From assembly GCA_016293155.1 (NCBI GenBank), contig JAEDEU010000029.1, positions 1 through 16,850 of the forward strand: DNA of 16,850 nt, written 5' to 3'. Below are positions 1 through 7,882 of this stretch, one piece after another. Position numbers and translations under genes: made by a program. Source of the DNA: Clostridiaceae bacterium (GTDB taxonomy: Bacteria; Bacillota; Clostridia; Oscillospirales; Butyricicoccaceae). Positions within the stretch are counted from its first letter, which is position 1, and each line of letters begins with the position of its first letter. Under the pieces are notes generated by a model, which saw nothing but the letters and a program-made list of their open reading frames with translations, had not been told where the DNA came from and made no database searches.

Positions 1-452
1 TGGAGCGCGAGGCAGACACGCTGCGCCGCGCACTGGAGGCTCGTCAAAAGGCATCTGCCGTAGACCGTCGGGAGGCTGCCGCAGTGACCAAGGCCGCACG
101 CACGCTGGATCGGTATCGTCTTGAAACCGAGACTGCTCTGGACAGAAATACGGCATTTTCCGAGCTTTCCGACCGGTTCCAGCAGGAAACGGAGACATTA
201 GAGCAGCAGATCGAAGCAGGCTCGCAGGCACTGGAGCACGCCTTTGCTTTTCTGGAAACCGCGTTTGGAAAAAGTCAGGAGCTGGTTGTCTTTGTCACCG
301 AGCTGAACACCAACTTTTTCAGCACGCAGTTTATTCAGGAAAACGGCAGCGCCGCATACAGCCGCAATAACAAGGAGCTGATGATCGGCAAGCAGCGCCG
401 CGAATTGATGCAGGATATCTCCAAATTGCAGGATTTTTTGCAGGGACTCTGA
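1..452 (+). CDS. C-terminal end of a coiled-coil protein, possibly dynamin-like GTPase (partial)
   Basis: The reading frame is open from base 3 to the TGA at 450-452, so the gene begins outside the window; 149 C-terminal residues are visible. The first two thirds is charged and heptad-like (rich in E, Q, R, L, A), as expected of a coiled coil. The tail carries FGKSQELVVFVTELNTNFF followed by a segment with the motif NKELMIGKQR. From memory, this pattern (a hydrophobic FVTEL stretch, then an NKELL-like motif) resembles the C-terminus of clostridial dynamin-family GTPases. The GTPase domain itself would lie upstream and cannot be seen, so the family name is tentative. The frame is coding with confidence because it ends just before a strong terminator on the same strand. 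A GTG at 84 is internal, not the start. Confidence 0.6.
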   Translation, partial: EREADTLRRALEARQKASAVDRREAAAVTKAARTLDRYRLETETALDRNTAFSELSDRFQQETETLEQQIEAGSQALEHAFAFLETAFGKSQELVVFVTELNTNFFSTQFIQENGSAAYSRNNKELMIGKQRRELMQDISKLQDFLQGL

Positions 453-461
453 TGTATATCG

Positions 462-492
462 ACAGGATTTTCTACGGAAAATCCTGTTTTTT
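462..492 (+). terminator. Intrinsic terminator after the partial coiled-coil gene
   Basis: An 11-bp perfect stem (462-472 with 477-487) is closed by a TACG tetraloop of the stable UNCG class and followed by a run of six T (487-492). It lies 10 nt after the stop codon at 452, so it ends that transcript. Confidence 0.9.
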
Positions 493-611
493 GTTCCGCG
501 TAAATTCCTCCTGTCAATCCCACCAAGGTTGCATTTTCGTTTCGCCTCCTTCTATTTTTTCATTTTTTCTGCTTTATCGACCGAAGACGACAATGATAGA
601 CAGGCAAATAA

Positions 612-620
612 TGGTATAGT
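612..620 (+). promoter_or_regulatory. Candidate extended -10 promoter for the Spo0A-C-like gene
   Basis: TGGTATAGT fits the extended -10 form TGnTATAAT with one mismatch. No convincing -35 box lies at the usual distance. The terminator at 462-492 separates the downstream gene from the one before it, so an own promoter is needed in this interval. The rest of 493-673 is AT-rich with no other recognisable element. Confidence 0.45.
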
Positions 621-673
621 ATCGTCAAGAGATATCGAGACGCACAGGAACTGAAAATGGAGGAAATACAATT

Positions 674-898
674 ATGAACACCTTACATATGAATAAAATC
701 CTGCAACAGATTGCAGAGCAGCACGGAACGACTCCCGAACAGGTTTATGCCGATATGGAGTACGCACTGGAGGCAGGCAGACGCAGCACGGATCCGGCTG
801 TTCAGGCGGAATGGAGCAAGATTCCATCCCGCGGGGAGCAGCCCGATCTCCAGGATGTGATTTTGAGCTGCGTATGCAGACTGCTGCTGGAGGTCTGA
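674..898 (+). CDS. Small Spo0A C-terminal-domain-like protein
   Basis: A 74-residue protein. The ATG at 674 is preceded by GGAGGAAATACAATT, a good ribosome site, which decides the start. The N-terminal half (ILQQIAEQHGTTPEQVYADM) and the later DPAVQAEWSKIPSRGEQP resemble small clostridial proteins annotated as Spo0A C-terminal-domain-like (from memory; no search was run). These are short helical proteins related to the DNA-binding end of the sporulation regulator but lacking its receiver domain. Whether this one binds DNA is unknown. It is monocistronic, framed by its own candidate promoter and a terminator 16 nt after the stop. Confidence 0.75.
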   Translation: MNTLHMNKILQQIAEQHGTTPEQVYADMEYALEAGRRSTDPAVQAEWSKIPSRGEQPDLQDVILSCVCRLLLEV

Positions 899-914
899 TG
901 ACCAATCATAACGC

Positions 915-946
915 AAAAGCTGGACTCAGATAGAGTCCAGCTTTTT
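915..946 (+). terminator. Bidirectional intrinsic terminator
   Basis: The stem 915-927 pairs perfectly with 933-945 around a five-base loop. There is a T-run at the right end and an A-run at the left, so it can work for both strands. It ends the Spo0A-C-like gene (+) and probably also the aldo/keto reductase gene (-), whose stop codon is at 1000. Confidence 0.88.
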
Positions 947-999
947 CATTCTGTCTGCAAATATAACACAAACACGTCACATACGAATGATTGTGCGCA

Positions 1000-1839
1000 T
1001 CACAGATCCGGATGCTGTCCGGACCATCCGGTCTGCGGCATGGTTTCCAGACGGTACATATCCTCCTGTGAAATTGCAAAGGAAAACAGCTCCTGATTCT
1101 GCTTCATGCGTTCCAAGGACGAGGATTTCGGCAGCGGAATCACCTGCTTCTGCACCGCAAACCGCAGGCAGATCTGCGCGGCGGAAACCTGATATTTCGC
1201 CGCCAGCTCCAGAATCAGCGGATCATTCAGCACACGAGTGCGTCCCATCGGGCTCCATGCCTGCACCAGAATCCCGCGCTCCTGACAGTACCGCACAGTC
1301 GCCTCCTGCGCATAGCCGGGATGGAACTCAATCTGGTTTACCATCGGCATCACCTCTGCGTGCTGTATCAGATTCTCAATATGATGCGGCAGGAAGTTGC
1401 TCAGACCGATTGCCTTGACTCGTCCCTCCCGATAAAGCTCCTCCAGCGCACGCCAGGTATCCAGATCCAGCTGCTTCCAGTCGGCATATCCGGCATCCGG
1501 ACGCGGCCAGTGAATGAGATATAAATCCACATAATCCGTTTTCAGGCGCTCCAAAGACCGCTGAAATGCCTCCTTCGCCTGCTCATAGCCCATTTCATCC
1601 TTCCACAGCTTTGTGGCAATAAAAAACTCCTCCCGGGCAATGCCGCTGTCCTGAATCGCCTCCGCGAGATATTCCTCCGTCTGGTAAAAGGATGCCGTGT
1701 CAAAATAGCGATACCCCGCATCAATCGCAGTCCGAATGATTTCTGAGCTGTTCCCATCCGCAGCCTTGTAGGTTCCATATGCGATGCACGGAATTTTGAT
1801 GCCATTTGTAAGTGTATAACAATCATGGATCGAATTCAT
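1000..1839 (-). CDS. Aldo/keto reductase
   Basis: A 279-residue NAD(P)H-dependent cytosolic oxidoreductase of the aldo/keto reductase superfamily, about the usual bacterial length (270-290). The catalytic tetrad can be seen: D47 in YFDTASFY, Y52, K77 in ATKLW and H110 in LIHWP. Other family marks are GLSNF, NQIEFHPG and the C-terminal IPLPKSSSLERMKQN cofactor-binding segment. The start is fixed by GGGAGG 7 nt before the ATG. It has its own promoter (1890-1918) and lies past the terminator of the urease operon, so it is a separate unit. The physiological substrate cannot be told; such enzymes reduce carbonyls (2,5-diketogluconate, methylglyoxal and others). Confidence 0.93.
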   Translation of the reverse strand: MNSIHDCYTLTNGIKIPCIAYGTYKAADGNSSEIIRTAIDAGYRYFDTASFYQTEEYLAEAIQDSGIAREEFFIATKLWKDEMGYEQAKEAFQRSLERLKTDYVDLYLIHWPRPDAGYADWKQLDLDTWRALEELYREGRVKAIGLSNFLPHHIENLIQHAEVMPMVNQIEFHPGYAQEATVRYCQERGILVQAWSPMGRTRVLNDPLILELAAKYQVSAAQICLRFAVQKQVIPLPKSSSLERMKQNQELFSFAISQEDMYRLETMPQTGWSGQHPDL

Positions 1840-1889
1840 TTCAATACCTCCCGATCTGAAAAATCTTATTTGAGTACTGATTCTATTTC

Positions 1890-1918
1890 AGTATAGCAGA
1901 AATGAAACCCTGCCGCAA
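1890..1918 (-). promoter_or_regulatory. Sigma-A promoter of the aldo/keto reductase gene
   Basis: On the minus strand TTGCGG (-35, 1918-1913) and TATACT (-10, 1895-1890) are 17 bp apart. The -10 is one base off consensus and the -35 keeps only TTG. It lies about 50 bp before the ATG. Confidence 0.6.
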
Positions 1919-1945
1919 GCGCGGCTAACCGACTCCAGAAACGAT

Positions 1946-1986
1946 AAAAACCCAGTCCGCACCAATGAAATGCAGACCGGGTTTTT
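1946..1986 (-). terminator. Intrinsic terminator ending the urt-ure operon
   Basis: The A-run/T-run-flanked stem pairs fully on the minus strand, where the two non-matching positions become G-U wobbles. On the plus strand they are A-C mismatches. That asymmetry says it works for leftward transcription, i.e. for the urease/urea transport operon whose last gene stops at 1992. Confidence 0.88.
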
Positions 1987-1991
1987 GCAGA

Positions 1992-2306
1992 TTATTTCAG
2001 CTTTGACAGCGTATTTTTTACAACACCCTTCGGGTCCTTGACCAGCAGAAGAACCAGCCAGATCAGCAGTCCCAGTGCCACGGCGGAAAGTCCGAGATAA
2101 AAATCATTGAGCATATCCAGCGGTGCCGGTGTGAAATAGGCCGCGTGCAGCTCGGCATACTCAAAGAAGGCATCCACCAGCCACATCAGCGAAGCGCCCC
2201 AATAGGTAAAGCAGAGTACGCTGATGCTCCATTCGCGCGCCGTTTCGCTGCGATACCAGACGATGGTGCAGAGGATTGCGGCAAATACTACGGTTAATAA
2301 GGTCAT
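1992..2306 (-). CDS. Small three-helix membrane protein, unknown function
   Basis: A 104-residue protein. The start at 2306 is chosen because AAAGGAGAGGACAG stands just before this ATG; the longer frame to 2363 has no such site. Three hydrophobic stretches (about residues 1-17, 27-49 and 67-90) predict a small integral membrane protein. Helix 2 runs into an acidic/aromatic segment (DAFFEYAELHAAYF, 45-58), and the tail is basic. I do not recognise a named family. It is the last gene of the urease operon, 13 nt after the preceding membrane protein gene and just before the terminator, so it is very likely co-expressed with the urea genes. It is not UreI, UreH or a UT-type urea channel by length or motifs. 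Confidence 0.8.
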   Translation of the reverse strand: MTLLTVVFAAILCTIVWYRSETAREWSISVLCFTYWGASLMWLVDAFFEYAELHAAYFTPAPLDMLNDFYLGLSAVALGLLIWLVLLLVKDPKGVVKNTLSKLK

Positions 2307-2319
2307 CTGTCCTCTCCTT

Positions 2320-2721
2320 TCAATTCTCCACTGCGGATTCCGACAAGTCAATCCTTTCGGCATGTGCCGTAATCAGCACCATGCCCGTCCATACTGCCGT
2401 GACCAGAACGGACATCGCAACGCCTGCCGTCCCCATCTCATGCAGCATCTGAGCGGTCTCCGCAGGGCTGCCCGCCGCGGTGAGAAACGGAAACCACGGA
2501 GTCACCTCTCCGTGCCATACGTGCTCAAACGCGAGCAGCGCCGAGCCGCCCCAGAGCAGATTGGACAGCCACTTGAGCTTATGCGAAAACGGCAGACCGT
2601 GCGCCGGCTTGACCGTCTCCGGCGAGATGTTCGCCGCATTTGCCTTTTCCTTTGCCTGAAGCATTTTGACTGCTGCGGTCGTTACCGCCGCCTCCGCAAC
2701 CGGAACAAGAAAACAAGCCAT
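2320..2721 (-). CDS. Small membrane protein with FEHxWHGE motif, unknown function
   Basis: A 133-residue protein. The start at 2721 has GGAGGAATTGATT directly before it, while the longer frame (to 2775) would overlap the end of ureD. Hydrophobic segments lie near residues 1-18, 51-69 and 98-119. Between them is a striking FEHVWHGEVTPWFPFLTAA block (65-83), with H67, H70, E66 and E72 close together, plus H94 and H120. Such clustered His/Glu could bind a metal, but that is inference only. I recall similar proteins in other Clostridia without an assigned function. It starts 20 nt after ureD and is followed within 13 nt by another small membrane protein, so the two probably act as a pair. Confidence 0.8.
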   Translation of the reverse strand: MACFLVPVAEAAVTTAAVKMLQAKEKANAANISPETVKPAHGLPFSHKLKWLSNLLWGGSALLAFEHVWHGEVTPWFPFLTAAGSPAETAQMLHEMGTAGVAMSVLVTAVWTGMVLITAHAERIDLSESAVEN

Positions 2722-2741
2722 AATCAATTCCTCCAAAAAAA

Positions 2742-3521
2742 TTATTTTTCGATAAAATCGCCAATCGTTTTGCACAGCGCCAGCAGCCGCTGGGACTGTC
2801 TGCCAAAAATGCGCACCGCACAGCTTCCGTCCGTCAGGCGGGTGATGTCGCCCTCCACATCGCTCTGCTCGTGCAAAAACTCCCGGATTTCCGTCTGCTG
2901 TGTCCGCGAAACATCCCGGAACAGGAGCAGATTCGCCAGATGGGTATAGCCCTCAAAAAAGCCTGCCTTGTCCAGCTCCATTTCCTGCGGATTCAGATAC
3001 AGGCGATCCAGATAAACCGGTCTGCCCGCTCTGCGCACCAGAATCTCATTGCGGTAGCTGCGATACTCAAACGCCTCTCCGCGGGCGGTGCGTCCGGCGG
3101 ATAAAATCTCACAGTAGATAAACTGCGCGCCCTCCGCCAGCTCCACACACAGCTCGCCCTGAAAGGCGGACTGCGCAAACGGAATCACCGGAAGCGGCAG
3201 ATACCGAAGCACGGCATCCCGTTCGACCCGAATATTGATACAGCGGCGGGCACAGCCGGACTGCATCTTGTGAATTTTTTCATACGCCTGTGAGGTGATC
3301 TCCACGCGGGAGCCTTCCCCGATGGTAAAATCCAGCTGCTGTTCATCGCCCTCCATCATGCCTGCCGAGACGGACAGCACCATGATTTGAATGCCGTCTC
3401 CGGACGCAAACGGCGGGAGCACCTTGAACGGCGCGGTAAAATACCGATCGGTCACAATGGTTTTTTCGCCGCGCACCTCGGTGGTCAGCTGTAAGCGGGA
3501 CAGCCTTGCATACCGGTTCAT
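2742..3521 (-). CDS. ureD: Urease accessory protein UreD
   Basis: A 259-residue scaffold of the urease maturation complex. UreD (called UreH in some species) binds apo-urease and, with UreF and UreG, forms the tunnel through which nickel reaches the active site. Family marks visible are the N-terminal FTAPFKVLPPF, the SVSAGMMEGDEQQLDF segment, EITSQAYEKIHKM, and YLPLPVIPFAQSAF. Its ATG overlaps the ureG stop codon (ATGA), with only a weak GAGGGG site, so translation is coupled to ureG. Length is normal (about 250-280). It is the last recognisable urease gene before two small membrane protein genes. Confidence 0.95.
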   Translation of the reverse strand: MNRYARLSRLQLTTEVRGEKTIVTDRYFTAPFKVLPPFASGDGIQIMVLSVSAGMMEGDEQQLDFTIGEGSRVEITSQAYEKIHKMQSGCARRCINIRVERDAVLRYLPLPVIPFAQSAFQGELCVELAEGAQFIYCEILSAGRTARGEAFEYRSYRNEILVRRAGRPVYLDRLYLNPQEMELDKAGFFEGYTHLANLLLFRDVSRTQQTEIREFLHEQSDVEGDITRLTDGSCAVRIFGRQSQRLLALCKTIGDFIEK

Positions 3522-4126
3522 AGCCCCTCAAACATCACATCATGCCGGATCCAGTCCAGCACCTGATCGACGCCCTCGCCGCTCCGGATATTGGTGAACA
3601 GAAACGGGCGCATACCGCGCATTTTTTTGGAATCGCGCTCCATCACGCCCAGATCCGCACCGACCAGCGGAGCAAGGTCGATTTTGTTAATCACCAGCAG
3701 ATCCGAGCGCGTGATGCCCGGTCCGCCCTTGCGCGGGATTTTGTCGCCCTCCGCCACGTCAATGACAAAAATCGTTGCATCCGCCAGCTCTGGGCTAAAG
3801 GTCGCCGACAAGTTGTCTCCGCCGCTTTCGATAAACATGATTTGAATATCCGGAAAGCGCTCCATCATCTCGTCAATCGCTTCCAGATTCATGGAGGCAT
3901 CCTCGCGGATCGCCGTATGCGGACATCCGCCGGTCTCCACGCCGACAATGCGCTCCCGCGGCAGGACGCTGTTTTTGCATAAAAACTCCGCATCCTCCTG
4001 CGTGTATATATCGTTGGTGATGACACCGATGCTGTATTCCTGCGACAGCGTGCGGGTCAGCACCTCGATCAGCGCGGTTTTTCCCGAGCCGACCGGACCT
4101 GCCACCCCGATTTTTACAAATGACAT
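3518..4126 (-). CDS. ureG: Urease accessory GTPase UreG
   Basis: A 202-residue SIMIBI-class GTPase that powers nickel transfer to urease. The P-loop GPVGSGKT is at residues 10-17 and the nickel-binding CPH motif at 68-70 (in VETGGCPH), followed by TAIREDASMN. FIESGGDNLSATFSPELAD and VINKIDLAPLVGAD (the NKxD guanine motif) are typical. There is no histidine-rich N-terminal extension, unlike some plant and mycobacterial forms. AGGAAGGA precedes the ATG. It sits 29 nt after ureF and overlaps ureD by 4 nt. Confidence 0.97.
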   Translation of the reverse strand: MSFVKIGVAGPVGSGKTALIEVLTRTLSQEYSIGVITNDIYTQEDAEFLCKNSVLPRERIVGVETGGCPHTAIREDASMNLEAIDEMMERFPDIQIMFIESGGDNLSATFSPELADATIFVIDVAEGDKIPRKGGPGITRSDLLVINKIDLAPLVGADLGVMERDSKKMRGMRPFLFTNIRSGEGVDQVLDWIRHDVMFEGL

Positions 4127-4155
4127 AAGAAAATCGTTCCTTCCTAATTGTTCTG

Positions 4156-4842
4156 TCAGGACATGTAAATCCGCGAATACAGCCCCTCATGCTGCATACA
4201 CCGCAGATCAAAGCCGGGCGCGGACTGGCACAGCCGATCTTCCTCCAGCGCAAGCAGCTCCTCCATCAGCGCGTCAAACCGGTCAATACACCGTCCGAGC
4301 AGCCGCTGTCCCGCGGTCTGGCTGAGCGGAACCGCCTTCACGCAGTTTGTGACCATCGCGGAGGTCTGTGCATACAAAAACGCCTCTGCCGCACGCCGCA
4401 GGTCAATGCCGCACGCCGCGCAGAATACGCCGTAGACAATCGCATGATGCAGCGGCTCGCCCCGACGGCTGTTCAGATATTCGGCAAAAATCTCGGATTC
4501 AAACGGCGGCGCGATGACCGACACGGTCTTGACAAAGCGGGATGCCAGCTTATGCGATGCTTCCCGCACCTCCTCCGCCGTCCGCGAAGCCTCGTACAGA
4601 TCGCTCAGTGTATTCAGCCGCTCCAGCTGTCTGGCGGCGGCAGCTTCCCACGCCAGCCGAACCGCAAACAGCTCGGAATACAGCAGTCCGTACCGCAGCT
4701 TGGCATAAATATACTGCTCCGCCTGCCGTTCATCTGCAATCAGATTTTTGGCAATATAGGTTTCCAGACCGTAGGAATGCGAATATCCGCCGATGGGAAA
4801 CAGCGCATCGTTGATTTGCAGCAGAATAAAGTCCCGTTTCAT
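4156..4842 (-). CDS. ureF: Urease accessory protein UreF
   Basis: A 228-residue all-helical urease chaperone that bridges UreD and UreG and stimulates and gates the GTPase. The diagnostic N-terminus LLQINDALFPIGGYSHSYGLET (residues 7-28) is present, as is the conserved later stretch with NCVKAVPLSQTAGQ. The start codon overlaps the ureE stop by one base (TGATG) and has no clear GGAGG before it, so it probably depends on translational coupling to ureE. Length is normal. Confidence 0.96.
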   Translation of the reverse strand: MKRDFILLQINDALFPIGGYSHSYGLETYIAKNLIADERQAEQYIYAKLRYGLLYSELFAVRLAWEAAAARQLERLNTLSDLYEASRTAEEVREASHKLASRFVKTVSVIAPPFESEIFAEYLNSRRGEPLHHAIVYGVFCAACGIDLRRAAEAFLYAQTSAMVTNCVKAVPLSQTAGQRLLGRCIDRFDALMEELLALEEDRLCQSAPGFDLRCMQHEGLYSRIYMS

Positions 4843-5321
4843 CAGTGCGTATGGTTGTGCACCACTGCGGAGATTTTTCTGCTCAGGTCAAACGAGCGCG
4901 TCTCCACCCGTGTCTCCACGCCGTGCAGCTTGCTCAGCAGGGACAGCATCGGGGCATTGTACGGAGTGAGAAACTGGAAATCGTGATCTCCCCAGAACAG
5001 CGGCGCATGGCGGTTGCCGATCTCGTAGCATACCTTTGCCGCCATTCGGGCGTGTCCGCGGTCTACCTCCACCACAATCACCTCACACGGCGGAATGCGC
5101 ACCGCAACAATGTCATTGCCCTCGCGGTACAGCACGTCTCCGGCGTTCAGACCGTTTCTCAGCACGTCGTCCCCCAGGCGGATGCCGATCTGCTGCCCGG
5201 AATGCGTCACCTTTTTATGCAGCTTTTTAAAGGTCTCATGCCACTCGATATCCACATAGTCCACCTGACAGCCCGCAAACTGCGGATCGGTGATCCTGCC
5301 CAGAATCGCTTCGCTCACCAT
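4842..5321 (-). CDS. ureE: Urease nickel metallochaperone UreE
   Basis: A 159-residue nickel-binding donor protein. Visible are the N-terminal peptide-binding-like domain and the metal-binding domain with YEIGNRHAPLFWGDHDF, whose His corresponds to the conserved dimer-interface nickel ligand of UreE. The C-terminus ends in a short His-containing tail (VVHNHTH) rather than the long polyhistidine tail of Klebsiella UreE, which implies little nickel storage. The start is set by GGGAGGATCACAGT before the ATG. It follows urtE by 14 nt, which joins the transport and maturation genes into one operon. Confidence 0.95.
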   Translation of the reverse strand: MVSEAILGRITDPQFAGCQVDYVDIEWHETFKKLHKKVTHSGQQIGIRLGDDVLRNGLNAGDVLYREGNDIVAVRIPPCEVIVVEVDRGHARMAAKVCYEIGNRHAPLFWGDHDFQFLTPYNAPMLSLLSKLHGVETRVETRSFDLSRKISAVVHNHTH

Positions 5322-5335
5322 ACTGTGATCCTCCC

Positions 5336-6025
5336 TTAGTCGGTCATAATCTTCTGTACTTCCTCCGCCGAAAGCTCGGAGGTCTTGCCCTTGAGCACGA
5401 TCTCTCCGTGCTCCATGACGTAAATATCATCCGAAATTCCCAGAACGAACTCCAGATACTGCTCTACGATGAGCACCGTGATGCCCATCTCATTGATCTT
5501 CCGGATCGCCGCGCCGATGTCCTGAATGATGGACGGCTGAATGCCCTCGGTCGGCTCATCCAGAATCAGAATTTTCGGGTTTGCCGCCAGCGCACGCGCA
5601 ATGGCAAGCTGCTGCTGCTGACCGCCGGATAAATCGCCGCCCTTGCGCTTGGCGAACTTGGGCAGAATCGGAAACAGCTCATACAGATACTGCGGAATTT
5701 CCCCCTTGCCGCCGATGGGCTGAAGCCCCAGCTCCAGATTTTCCTGCACCGTCATCTGCGGGAAAATATCGCGTCCCTGCGGCACGTAGCCGATGCCCAG
5801 CTTCACGCGCTCATAGGTCGGCAGCTTGGAAATATCCCTGCCGTCAAACAGGATTCTGCCCTCCGGCACCTTGACCAGTCCCATGATGGATTTCAGCGTG
5901 GTGGATTTGCCGACGCCGTTTCGTCCGATCAGGCACACCACTCTGCCCGGCTCCACCTCAAAATCCAGCTTGTCAATGACGCGGGATTCCCCGTAAAACG
6001 AGGACATTTTTTCCAGTTTAAGCAT
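5336..6025 (-). CDS. urtE: Urea ABC transporter ATP-binding protein UrtE
   Basis: A 229-residue ABC ATPase of the branched-chain-amino-acid (LivF-like) class. Walker A is GRNGVGKS at 34-41, the signature LSGGQ at 132-136 and Walker B ILILDEP at 152-158, followed by EGIQPSI typical of UrtE. IGYVPQGRDIFPQMTVQENL is the Q-loop region. It overlaps urtD by 8 nt; its AGAGGAGG site lies inside the end of urtD. It pairs with UrtD to drive urea import through UrtBC. Confidence 0.96.
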   Translation of the reverse strand: MLKLEKMSSFYGESRVIDKLDFEVEPGRVVCLIGRNGVGKSTTLKSIMGLVKVPEGRILFDGRDISKLPTYERVKLGIGYVPQGRDIFPQMTVQENLELGLQPIGGKGEIPQYLYELFPILPKFAKRKGGDLSGGQQQQLAIARALAANPKILILDEPTEGIQPSIIQDIGAAIRKINEMGITVLIVEQYLEFVLGISDDIYVMEHGEIVLKGKTSELSAEEVQKIMTD

Positions 6026-6794
6026 TGCGTTCGCCTCCTCTGCCCAGATAAACCGCCTGCACGGTCGGGTCTGCCAGGCATTCGGTCACGGTGCCCTCCA
6101 TGAGCACCTTGCCCTCGTGCAGCACCGTGACGGTATCCGCAACCTGCTTCACGAAGTCCATATCATGCTCCACCACGATGATGGTGCATTCCTTCTTGAT
6201 ATCCTTCAAAATCTCGCCGGTTTTGAAGGTCTCCGGCTTGCCCATGCCTGCCGCCGGCTCATCCAGCATGATTATCTTTGGCTTTTGCAGCAGCTGCATA
6301 CCGATTTCCAGCCACTGCTTCTGACCGTGCGCCAGCGAGCCTGCCTTGAAATCCTTTTTGTCCAGCAGACCGACGCGGTCCAGCACTGCATCAATGCTGT
6401 CCTTCTCCTCCTGGGTCATGCGGTGGAAAATTGCGCCGCGGATGTCCTTATTGCCGCGCAGGGAAAGCTCCATGTTCTCGCCGACCGTCAGATTGACAAA
6501 GACGGACGGAACCTGAAATTTTCTGCCGATGCCCGCGCCGACAATTTTATATTCCCGCATTCCCGTCAGGCAGATCTCATGGTTGCTGTCCGGGTAATAG
6601 TACACCTTGCCGCTGGTCGGCTTGGTCTTGGCGCAGATAATATCCAGCAGTGTGGTCTTGCCTGCGCCGTTCGGTCCGATGAAAAAATGGATGGTATTGC
6701 GTTTTACCTTGATATCCACATCGGTCAGCGCCTGAAAGCCGTCGAAATTGACGCCGATTTTATTGATCTTTAATACTGTACTGCGCTGTTCCAT
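6018..6794 (-). CDS. urtD: Urea ABC transporter ATP-binding protein UrtD
   Basis: A 258-residue LivG-like ABC ATPase. Walker A GPNGAGKT is at 40-47 and Walker B IIMLDEP at 174-180. The signature is the non-standard LAHGQKQWLEIGM (154 on), where HGQ replaces the usual LSGGQ; this HGQKQWLEI form is characteristic of UrtD. The ATG immediately follows the urtC TAA with no gap, and AGGAG lies in the end of urtC. Heterodimer partner of UrtE. Confidence 0.96.
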   Translation of the reverse strand: MEQRSTVLKINKIGVNFDGFQALTDVDIKVKRNTIHFFIGPNGAGKTTLLDIICAKTKPTSGKVYYYPDSNHEICLTGMREYKIVGAGIGRKFQVPSVFVNLTVGENMELSLRGNKDIRGAIFHRMTQEEKDSIDAVLDRVGLLDKKDFKAGSLAHGQKQWLEIGMQLLQKPKIIMLDEPAAGMGKPETFKTGEILKDIKKECTIIVVEHDMDFVKQVADTVTVLHEGKVLMEGTVTECLADPTVQAVYLGRGGERNA

Positions 6795-7868
6795 TTATGA
6801 ATTCTCCTTTCTGCGATGCAGCAGAGCCGGAAGCTGCTCGGTCACAATACCGACAATTCCGCCCTTGAAGAACAGGATCGTAATGCAGAAAATTGCGCCG
6901 ATGATGTACTGCCAGATATCGACAAACGCGCCCGAGCTCAGGTTGTACTCGCACAGATTGATGACAAACGCACCGATGACCGCGCCGATCAGCGTGCCGC
7001 GTCCGCCCACTGCAACCCAGATAATCATGGTGATCGAATAGGAAATTGTCATCTGCGACGGGGTAATGGAGCCGTTGAAGTTGACGAACAGTGCGCCTGC
7101 AATCGCGGCAATGATCGCGGAAAGAACATAGATAAAGTTCTTATAATCGCTGACGCAGTAGCCGGAAAAATAGGTGCGGTTCTCGCCGTCACGGATGGCA
7201 ATCAGCAGCCGTCCGAACTTGGATTTTACCAAAAAATATGCGACTGCATAGATCAGAATCATGATTGCCAGCGCCGCGTAAAACAGCAGGTACAGGTTGC
7301 CGATGTGCTTTGCGCCGCGGATGGAGCCGACAATCGGATCAATCTCGGTAATGCCGACGTTGCCGTTGGTATACGGCGACATCGCGATAAAGATAGAATA
7401 CGCCGCCCAGGTCAGCGCCTGCGAAATGATGGAGAAATAAACGCCCTTTACGCGGTTGCGGAAGATAAAGAAGCCGATGATGCCCGCCAGCAGAGCCGGA
7501 ATCAGAACCAGCAGCACCAGCGCCATCGGCAGCGGCTCAAACGCCTGCCAGATGCGCGGCAGCTCGGTCAGTCCGCCGGTCTTCATGAAATCCGTAATAT
7601 TTCCGTTCGTTGCCTGTAGCTTGAGATACATGCCCATGCCGTAGGCGCCGAGCGCAAAAAACAGTCCGTGACCCAGGGAAAGAATACCGGTATAGCCCCA
7701 GATCAGATCCAATCCGATTGCAACAATGGCAAAGCAGATGCACTTTCCGAGGAAGATAACCATCGTGCTCTTGATAACGCCCGCCGTCAGCAGCAGCGGC
7801 ATCAGCGCAAGCACAAGAACAATAACCGCAAAGCAGACATTCTGCCCATGCTTTTTGATGAAATTCAT
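6795..7868 (-). CDS. urtC: Urea ABC transporter permease UrtC
   Basis: A 357-residue polytopic inner-membrane permease of the LivM type. Hydrophobic helices run through most of the protein. The motif GLDLIWGYTGILSLGHGLFFALGAYGMGMYL (around 52-82) is the LivM/UrtC hallmark, and WVAVGGRGTLIGAVIGAF near residue 285 is the cytoplasmic coupling (EAA-like) loop. SPYTNGNVGITEI fits UrtC rather than an amino-acid permease. AAGGAGGG before the ATG sets the start, 14 nt after urtB. Forms the channel with UrtB. Confidence 0.95.
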   Translation of the reverse strand: MNFIKKHGQNVCFAVIVLVLALMPLLLTAGVIKSTMVIFLGKCICFAIVAIGLDLIWGYTGILSLGHGLFFALGAYGMGMYLKLQATNGNITDFMKTGGLTELPRIWQAFEPLPMALVLLVLIPALLAGIIGFFIFRNRVKGVYFSIISQALTWAAYSIFIAMSPYTNGNVGITEIDPIVGSIRGAKHIGNLYLLFYAALAIMILIYAVAYFLVKSKFGRLLIAIRDGENRTYFSGYCVSDYKNFIYVLSAIIAAIAGALFVNFNGSITPSQMTISYSITMIIWVAVGGRGTLIGAVIGAFVINLCEYNLSSGAFVDIWQYIIGAIFCITILFFKGGIVGIVTEQLPALLHRRKENS

Positions 7869-7882
7869 GCCGTAGTCCCTCC

